From Canna indica (taxonomy: Eukaryota; Streptophyta; Magnoliopsida; Zingiberales; Cannaceae), in NCBI GenBank assembly GCA_034359265.1, contig CP136890.1, positions 64,543,501 through 64,607,500 on the forward strand: a stretch of 64,000 nt of DNA, in the 5' to 3' direction. Shown one piece after another: positions 57,179 to 64,000 of this stretch; within the stretch, counting starts at the first letter, position 1; each line of letters begins with the position of its first letter. The notes beneath the pieces were generated by a model. It worked only from the letters and a program-made list of their open reading frames with translations. It had not been told where the DNA came from and made no database searches. Both the position numbers and the translations under genes were made by a program.

Positions 57179-58713
57179 TCACGATGACGATGGAGGATGG
57201 CCTGGATCATTTGGCGGGGTCTGGAGTGCTTGAGTGTACACCGACGTGGATAGACTCGAGGACGATGGATGAGATGATGTCGAAGAGATGCCTGCTTCGG
57301 GATGACCTGACATGTTGCGTAGCATAGCATGCATCTCCGCCATCATCTGACTCTGGCGCTCCATCATCTCAGTCTGACGCGCGACCGTCTCCTCTAGAGT
57401 CCTTATTCTGCTACTATGATCATAACTGGATCTTGAGGTGGACGGCCGCTCACTAGCGACCGGAGGGGTCGGTGCCCCAAGTGGCCCTAGTACGGCTCGC
57501 GCATGACCACTATCTGCAAAGCCATATATGCGGCCATGGTCCCAGCCACCTGCGGCCTCGACCCACGTTGTTGCGTCAAAGTCCTCGGGGGTGCCCCTGC
57601 GCTGCACCACCGTCTGGCTGTAGGTCTCCTACTCGAGTTTGATTTTTTGTTTAATATTTATCATAAAACTTAAATTATATATATATATAATGAATAATTT
57701 AAACAAATATATAGTTACCATAATGTATGCAGCGTGGTTGTCGATGTACTCCCCCGTCCCATGTGCTCGACGGTGAGTCCGCTCAAACACCGTCATCGGG
57801 GAGGGTTGCTGGACAATCCCATAATCCGACACCGTCGTCTACATTTACAAAACAAATACATTAATTAGTACACATAGTAACAAATAAAATATATAATTAA
57901 AAGGTATACTTACCATACGGTTCGCGTGCACTGCAAATGCAACAGAGCCGCCTGTGTGACGCGCTGCTCCCCCGACATGCGATTTCTAGCTGCATTCCTA
58001 GAAACCTCCTGCCATCGATCCGTCGACCATATTCCCACGAGCTGGTCCCATATATCCGGAGTAATCCAATCGGGGTCGTATCCCCGAGTCTCCGCGATGT
58101 TAGTAGTCCCAGCTCGTGCCATCGCTTGGGACCGGGCCTGCCCCAACTGCCCGTTGTACCTTGCCCGGGAAATAGCCTCCCAGGCAGCGTAAATGAAGGG
58201 CCTTTGGTCCTCAGCCCATGTATAGCGAGCCTGCAGAATAATAATATCAGTATCAATATTAATCATCATGCATGTAAAAAAAAATATATGTGCCTCAAAC
58301 TCGCGCCATAACATGTCGACGTGCTCGCTAGGCACGTGAGACCACGTAGGTCATGCCCTGTGCATGTATCGTCGAATAGTAGAAGAAATGCTCCTCGACA
58401 CTTCTTCTTGCTCGAACCTGCACAACAAAAATAAATTTTAATATTATATTATGATATAATGAATTTATAATGATTCATAATTCATGATATATTACCGCTC
58501 CCCAATCACGCTAATAAATCTACATGACTCTGTGGCTGGTGGAGACTGCCACCTGTTCGGCCCGCGTGGCCGCCTGCGTCTGGATGTACTAGCCTCTGCA
58601 ATATCATCGGCATGAGGATCAGCAACAGGAGGATCAGCAACATGAGTAAGTGTAGGAGTCTCACCGATCGGAGACTCCGAAGCTCTCCTGCGACGATAAC
58701 CACGACCAGACAT
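57179..58713 (-). CDS. CACTA accessory gene (Transposase_24-like, TNPA-type)
   Basis: Second gene of the CACTA element; in En/Spm its product binds subterminal repeats and assists the transposase. Predicted exons on the minus strand: 58713-58496, 58417-58294, 58230-57919, 57838-57719 and 57628-57179, 408 codons in all. Exon 1 starts MSGRGYRRRRASES, basic and disordered. Exon 3 holds DQRPFIYAAWEAISRARY. Exons 4-5 carry the family pattern VFERTHRRAHGTGEYIDNHA, then RRGTPEDFDATTW. A coiled coil follows (RIRTLEETVARQTEMMERQS), with a Ser/Pro-rich tail. Oddities: an in-frame TGA at 58353-58351 in exon 2 (Trp expected), a GC rather than GT donor after exon 2, and a weak GTATGG donor after exon 3. 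The gene may therefore be dead or depend on alternative splicing. Confidence 0.7.
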
Positions 58714-58797
58714 ATCTGTCGAATAGACATATAATCATATTATTGTATAAATAGTAGAGATATATTTAATAAAATATATACTTTACAATTATTCCTC

Positions 58798-58866
58798 ATC
58801 ATCTGAATAATAGTCTTCAAATTCTTCCTCTTCTTCCTCTTCTTCCTCTTCTTCATCTTCTTCATC
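58798..58866. repeat. TTC-rich simple repeat
   Basis: Imperfect (TTC)n/(CTTCTTC)n stretch between the two CACTA genes, in the region just past the Asp/Glu-rich C-terminal end of the transposase gene. Confidence 0.85.
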
Positions 58867-58897
58867 CCCAGCTTCCTTAATTTCATGATCGTCATCA

Positions 58898-61800
58898 TCA
58901 GCATTCAACTTCTAATTGAATTGACGTTATGTCTGCATGCTCGAGTATTGGAATAATACTATCTACAGCAGGAGGATCATCTTCTTGATAGAAACCATCT
59001 GTCATATCAGGTATCAACTCATTTTCTCCTACTATCGGATCAATTTTTCTTTTACCTTTTGTCTTACAGACTACACGCCAATCTGCTCTATCTTTATTTC
59101 GAGCCGGATACTTCGCGTAATATACTTGTTCGGCTTGTAATGCCAATATAAAAGGCTCATTTGCTGCCAATTTAGATTTGTAATTAACCTCAACAAGTTT
59201 GTATTTTGGATAAACTTTCATGCCCCTTTCTGTTGTATCGAACCAATGACATCTAAATAGAATAACTGATTTCAAGCCGAAGTAGTGCAACTTTATCACT
59301 TCTTCCACCTGTCCATAAAAATCCATATCACATTCAACATAGGTTGTCCCTTTCACACAGACCCCAGCATTCATCGTCTTCTTTGTAAATGCATATTCAA
59401 CCGTGTGAAATTTATACCCATTAACAAAATATCCGCTATAGCACGACACAAGTCGCGACGGTCCACTAACAAACTCAAATATTATTTCATCTATTTCAGC
59501 TCTGTGATCTTTGCTGTAAGTCTGAATCCAAGTAGGGAAATCATGATTCCGTAATCTCTCCAATTCATGATTGTTGTGAATAGAGTAATTTTGCACCATC
59601 TCAGTGTCAAATATTTCAATGAATTGTTCAATCTCTGGACAATTGAGTAATACATACAAGTGTGTCAAATGATACTCTTCCTCGCTTAAGTGTCGAGGTG
59701 GACGAGAACCAAAAGCACGACCAGAGTGACAAAATATATTTAAACGTTCATCTGAATGTCGAACACCCCCGTCGTCGTTACATGGAAGACGATCAAATCT
59801 TGTTTGTACTGTCGATTCAAAGTAAAATGAGCAGAATGTTGAAATTTCTTGGATGATATACGATTCAGACATTGATCCTTCAACAATTGTGGTGTTCTTT
59901 ACTTTTTTCTTCAGACGATTCATGTATCTTTCGAATAAGTACATCCACCGATATTGAACGGGGCCACCAACTCGTGCCTCGTATGCCAAGTGTATCGGTA
60001 GATGCTCCATCGAGTCAAAAAAATGCAGGAGGGAAAAACTGCTCCAGCTTGCATATGATTTCAACAATATTTTTTTCAAGTGTTGACATATCTTCGACTC
60101 GAAGGACATTTGCACAGATCTTTCTAAAAAACATACTTAATTCAGTCAACGGACCCCAAATATTATCAGGTATAAGATCTCAAAATGCGATCGAAAGTAA
60201 TCTCTGCATGAATACATGACAATCATGGCTCTTCATCCCTGATATTTTGCAATCATCGACGTTCACACATCGAGATAAGTTTGAAGCATATCCATCGGGT
60301 AATCTGAGTTCTTTTACTCATTGACAAACATCTTTGATCTGTTGTTATTTAACACATATGGGGCCTTCGGTTTCAGATATCGTCCGTTGACCTCTTGTAA
60401 CTCCAACTCTGGTCTTTTACAATGTATTTTCATATCATGTCGGGCTTTGACATTATCTTTAGTTTTTTCGAAAATATCCATCAAAGTGTTGAAAATATTA
60501 TCAAACACATTTTTTTCAATGTGCATGACATCTAAATTATGTCGAATCAATAATGAAGTCCAATAGGGCAATTCCCAAAACATACTTTTTTTCACCCAGT
60601 TATGTGTTTGGCCAAAACCTGACACTCTTTCATTGCGACCAAATACTATATCTGGAAGTGCTAAAACACGTACTAACATTTGTTCACCAGACAACATCGG
60701 TGGTGGCCCATCTTTTTCGACTCTGCCCTTAGTAAATTTATTACGATTCCTTCGATACTGATGATTAGCCGGTAGGAATCGACGATGACAATCAAAGAAT
60801 GAGATTTTTCGTCTGTTCTGAAGACTGATTGATTTAGAGTGTTCCATACAATACGGACAAGAGAGTCGGCCGTGAGTGCTCCAATCAGACAACATGTCGT
60901 ACGCCGGGAAATCATTGATTGTCCACAAGATTGCGGCCTTAAAATTGAAGTTTTGCTTCTGATGACAATCATAAGTGACAGCTCCCTCAGTCCACAATGT
61001 TTTCAATTCATCTATCAAGGGTCTGAGAAATATGTCAATTTCTTTTCGCGGACCCTTAGGACCCGGAATAATCATCGAAAGATAAATAAATTCATCTTTC
61101 ATACACATTGACGGTGGCAAATTATAAACTGTCAGCAACATTGGCCAAACTGAATAAGGAGTTGCAGAATGTCCAAACGGATTAAAACCATCTGTGCACA
61201 ATCCCAATCTTATATTTCTAGTATCCCTAGCAAATGAAGGATAATATGTATCCAAATATTTCCATGCTTCACTATCGGATGGATGAGTCATTACTGTATC
61301 ATCACGACTTCTTGCATGCCAACTCATGTAGGGGGCTATCTTTTCCGACATGAATTATCTTTGAAGCCTCGGTGTTAGTGGAAAATATCGAAGCACCTTA
61401 AACGGGATATTTTTTTGTCGGACCGATTTCTTCTCCTTGTAACGAGGATGTTGACATACAGGGCATTTATCCAACTGCACATTTACTTTATAATATAAAA
61501 TGCAATTATTTTGGCACGTTGTATTTTTTCGTACCCAAGCCCCAATTTTCTCATTAGCTTTTTAGTCTTATAAAAAGTTGGCTCAAACTTATTATCAGTA
61601 GGCAGCATTCCATTAATCAATCCTGCAATCCGATCATATGCAACCCCGCTGATATTACAATCGGCCTTGATGTTTAGGAGCTGTGTCATTGCTGAAAACC
61701 TAGTGTATTTAGGACAATTCTCATACAAAGGTTCATCGGCAGCTTTCAACATCTCGTAAAATTTTGCAGCTTCTTTATTCGGTAATTCAATCTCTACCGC

Positions 61801-62292
61801 AGTTTATACTTCTGTGATATCAACCGCTGTAGTATCTGGTGGGACTGATGTCTGAAGAACTGGTCGATCAACATTATCATTCAGGTGGAATTGACCCCCA
61901 AGACTATCAAGTATCATAGTTCTATAGGGATTAGATTGACTAGATGAAGAAGCACCAGCAGAGGAAGATTCACCATATGTCTGAACGACAGGATTACTCG
62001 ACGTCCCGACTTCACGTGACTCCCCGTGACAAGTCCATAGAAAATATCTTGGTGCAAATCCTTTGCTATATAGATGCAGAGTGACAGTCTCCCGATCCAA
62101 AAATCGTCCATTCAAACAAATGCGGCACGGACATCGGATTTGATCACCGATGCTAACGAAATTCTGATTCGAATAAGCAAAATTTAGGAAGTACGTTATG
62201 CCTAATCGAAACTCATTTGTTAAAGCTCCACGATCAAGACGTCGGTACATCCAACTTCGATCAGTCGACATGATTCTGTCAATCAATGACAA
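58898..62292 (-). pseudogene. TNP2-like CACTA transposase
   Basis: Transposase of the CACTA element, which would cut at the CACTA ends. Minus strand, domains in order: Transpos_assoc (62292-61960: RSWMYRRLDRGALTNEF, then CPCRICLNGRFL), zinc-binding stretch (61540-61440: CILYY...CPVCQHPRYKEKK), Transposase_21 (61351-60314: LGLCTDGFNPFG, FDCHRRFLP and LDVMHIEKNVFDNI with conserved acidic residues), DUF4218 (60020-59850: HLPIHLAYEARVGGPVQYRW) and DUF4216 (about 59250-59090: FRCHWFDT, then GMKVYPKYKLVEVNY). Breaks: TAA at 61806-61804, a frameshift near 61530, a stop near 61355 just before MSEKIAPYMSW, and frame changes near 60320 and 60030. All expected domains are present, so decay is by point changes, not truncation. 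The first Met gives MSLIDRIMSTDRSW. Confidence 0.88.
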
Positions 62293-62353
62293 TTTCTTTG
62301 GTTAATGTCTTTAGGTGAGATTGTCTTATTCCATTCGAGATTTATGTTATTTA

Positions 62354-62524
62354 TATTGCACTAAGTACTTATTTTAACCGCTAACTTCATTCTAAATTTC
62401 AGCAGCATCTCCTTACAGTTCTCCGAATACGCATATCATCTGGGCACGTATGGGAGAACAAGAGAGATGCTGCCGAAATTTAGAATAATTAGTTAACAAT
62501 TAAAAGAAAAACGTAAGTGCAATA
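62354..62524. repeat. Long imperfect hairpin upstream of the transposase
   Basis: Two 78-base arms (62354-62431 and 62447-62524) with a 15-base loop. The arms pair over most of their length, including TATTGCACT at the ends, ATTCTAAATTTC-GCAGCATCTC in the middle and GTTCTCC---ACG near the loop. It sits about 60 bp upstream of the transposase ATG. It may be a small MITE or a small-RNA precursor. Confidence 0.8.
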
Positions 62525-62730
62525 CAAATAACTATATTCCCAAATTGTCCAATCAGGGACAATTCAAGAATTGTACGTCGCATAAAAGATCATCTACTTC
62601 TTTCACACGAAAATACAATCCCCGAACGGATCTAAGATTTTGCTAAATCATATCCGACTCGTCGATGCGTACGTGAAACATATCAACTCGTCGGGTGGAT
62701 GATTATTTTCTAAATGTTTCGAGTCAGTTC

Positions 62731-62909
62731 GAGTCCATATTGGATAATTCCGACACGAGTCCAAATTAGACGATTCCGGCAGGAGTCCAAAATGAACTAT
62801 TCCGGCGCGCGTCCGAAGTGGACGATTCCGGCGCGCATCTGAAGTGGACGAGTCCGGCACAATGCCGAAGTAGACAATTCTGACGCGAGTCCACTGAGGA
62901 CAACTTTGG
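62731..62909. repeat. 26-bp minisatellite
   Basis: Six full units and one partial unit starting at 62731, 62757, 62783, 62809, 62835, 62861 and 62887, of the form GAGTCCAAANTGGACGATTC then CGGCGC, diverged by a few bases each. It lies in the transposase-gene promoter region of the CACTA element. 62910-63120 next to it is AT-rich with repeated AAATTAATCTAA words. Confidence 0.88.
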
Positions 62910-63129
62910 ACTAATTAACAATATTTTAACTTATTAATTAATATTAATCTATATTATTTTCATTAATTTAAATAATTAACCTACCATTATTAAATATTAA
63001 TCTAACTAAATTAAACTAAAAATTAATATAAACTCTAAAAATTAATCTAAACCCTAAAAATTAATCTAACAAATTAAACAATTAATCTAAATAATTAATT
63101 AACAAATAAATAAATAAAAATTAATCTAC

Positions 63130-63420
63130 AATTTCTGGCGCCGGCGTACAGTGTCCGGACACTGTACAAGATCCGACGGCGGCCATCGGCCGTCTGTCGC
63201 CGGCCAAAACCCTAAAAATAGGGTTTCGGTCGAATTTCCCGTCGGCCGCAACGGGAAGAGATGGTCGGGCGGCGATGAATACCTGAAATTGGCGGTCGAG
63301 GACGGACGGCAGCGTCGGCAGCGGCAGCTTGGCGGCGTCGGCGTCAGCAGCGGCGGCGAGAGGCGGGAGGAGGAGGCGGCGGGAGGAAGAAGGGGCGGGC
63401 GCAATCTGCGGCCTATATAA
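63130..63420 (-). promoter_or_regulatory. GC-rich promoter-like block of the CACTA element
   Basis: An island of high GC content in an AT-rich element, upstream of the transposase gene. It holds a perfect 22-bp palindrome at 63146-63167 and an inverted pair of telo-box words (AAACCCTA ... TAGGGTTT, about 63207-63227). Several open frames on both strands here carry only low-complexity Arg/Pro/Ala sequence and are not counted as genes. Confidence 0.5.
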
Positions 63421-63638
63421 ACTTATCAGCAATGGCTCACTCGCCCGTTAGAAAGCCATTGCTAATAAGTTATCATCAGCAACGGTTCACTTGTCCGTTA
63501 GAAAGCCGTTGCTGATAATTAAAATCATCAGCAACGGCTCGCGTGTCGGTTAGAAAGCCGTTGCAGATACAACATATCTGCAACGGCTTGAGCGGTCGTT
63601 GCTGATAGCCATTGCTGAAGACTCAATTTCTAGTAATG
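63421..63638. repeat. Right terminal and subterminal repeats of CACTA
   Basis: Repeated TCAGCAACGGCTC ... GAAAGCCGTTGCTGATAA units, about 60 bp apart and mirrored, ending ...TTTCTAGTAATG. They match the left-end array in motif. Confidence 0.85.
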
Positions 63639-64000
63639 TTTCTAGAAAATAACTATATGAAATCGAAATCGATCGGTTTTTAATATTGCTATCCGAAATC
63701 GAAATTGTTCAATCGTCGAATATTCGACGATTAATCAAATTAATCAGCTTAAATGGTTCGGATAGATGCGGCTAACCAATCATTAAACATTTAGCTGATT
63801 GTTAAATGGATAATCGTTACTAGAAAAATAAAAATCGATCGATTATTTGTAATTATATATGTCTATTATATAAAAAATATATAATATGTTTTGGTTATCG
63901 AATATCGACTAATCGATAATCGAAACTAGATAATTTAAAATCGAGAGCAAATTGAATTAAATTGGTTCTTTTAATTCATTAATTAAATCTAAAATCAAAC
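63639..64000. repeat. Right flank of CACTA with direct repeat and ATCGAT-rich tail
   Basis: 63642-63735 repeats the left flank (56358-56480). Beyond it to the window end, AT-rich sequence is full of ATCGA/TCGAT words (AATCGATCGATTA, TATCGAATATCGACTAATCG), as in degenerate foldback or hAT-type repeats. No gene seen. Confidence 0.5.

Larger units (their letters stand above)
56532..63638 (-). mobile_element. CACTA (En/Spm) transposon with both ends
   Basis: 7.1-kb DNA transposon. The left end is CACTACTAGAAAAATGGG; the right end is ...AATTTCTAGTAATG, the complement with one change. It is flanked by TTT on both sides (56529-56531, 63639-63641). Subterminal arrays of AGCAACGGC/GCCGTTGCT lie at 56545-56905 and 63421-63620. 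Both genes read on the minus strand: a TNP2-like transposase (62292-58898) first, then a TNPA-like accessory gene (58713-57179). The transposase has several frame breaks, so the element is probably no longer autonomous, though its ends look usable. Confidence 0.9.

Noticed and set aside
57926..58311. Plus-strand open frames opposite the CACTA accessory gene
   Set aside because: Antisense shadows; splice sites and family motifs support the minus strand.
62731..62909. CRISPR-like regular array
   Set aside because: Units are contiguous without unique spacers and all diverged; it is a minisatellite in a plant transposon.
63121..63432. Open frames in the GC-rich end of the CACTA element
   Set aside because: Frames on both strands are composition-driven (Arg, Pro, Ala, Gly); the block is better read as promoter and untranslated DNA.

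Overview
The window looks like repeat-rich nuclear DNA from a flowering plant. Long AT-rich intergenic tracts are packed with nested transposable elements, and only one host gene is convincing: a four-exon U-box/armadillo E3 ubiquitin ligase of the PUB13/PUB12/SPL11 type on the minus strand (15603-19192). Its sequence resembles monocot PUB12/13 proteins at least as much as the eudicot ones, but I cannot name the species. I saw no rRNA, tRNA, CRISPR array or bacterial-type operon.

Layout. 1-10162: an old CACTA transposon remnant (TNP2-like fragment at 1-422, subterminal repeats at 1937-2324, right end near 10162), broken by a truncated reverse-strand LTR (423-1936) and by a complete LTR element A (2325-10110, TSD TGATG). 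10648-14527: a 5'-truncated LINE with an 18-bp target-site duplication and a nearly open RT to RNase H frame. 15603-19192: the PUB gene. 20300-28839: a Ty3/gypsy-like LTR split by minus-strand element C (22468-28583, TSD GTTGT), which itself carries two inverted 0.83-kb MITEs. 28895-32355: rearranged element D, with an inverted duplication. 32897-33378: LTR scraps. 33971-41526: complete element E. 42556-50256: complete element F (TSD TAACT), carrying an extra spliced-looking ORF. 50282-53245: LINE, copia and LTR fragments. 54166-56340: remnant of a Tat-like gypsy element with an antisense extra ORF. 56532-63638: a CACTA element with both ends and a TTT TSD, holding a TNPA-like multi-exon gene and a decayed TNP2-like transposase gene.

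Elements A, C, D, E and F belong to one Ty1/copia group, probably Sirevirus-like: LTRs start TGTTGG and end CCAACA or similar, the primer site is initiator-Met-type, a row of purine tracts precedes the 3' LTR, and gag has two CCHC knuckles. None has any pol. Where gag survives (A, E, F) it lacks the same central capsid segment. The space where pol would be is filled by 2.5-3 kb of AT-rich non-coding DNA rich in AAGTCAA...TTGACTT palindromes or, in F, by an additional ORF with its own leader intron and a heptad-repeat tail. This is the best candidate for an undescribed system: a gag-remnant, pol-less family that has multiplied using proteins supplied by others, with one branch carrying a novel ORF.

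Most element ORFs are broken by single stops of the TGG to TGA/TAG or CGA to TGA kind, consistent with cytosine deamination in silenced DNA. All boundaries were read by eye from terminal motifs and target-site duplications; no alignment or database search was run.
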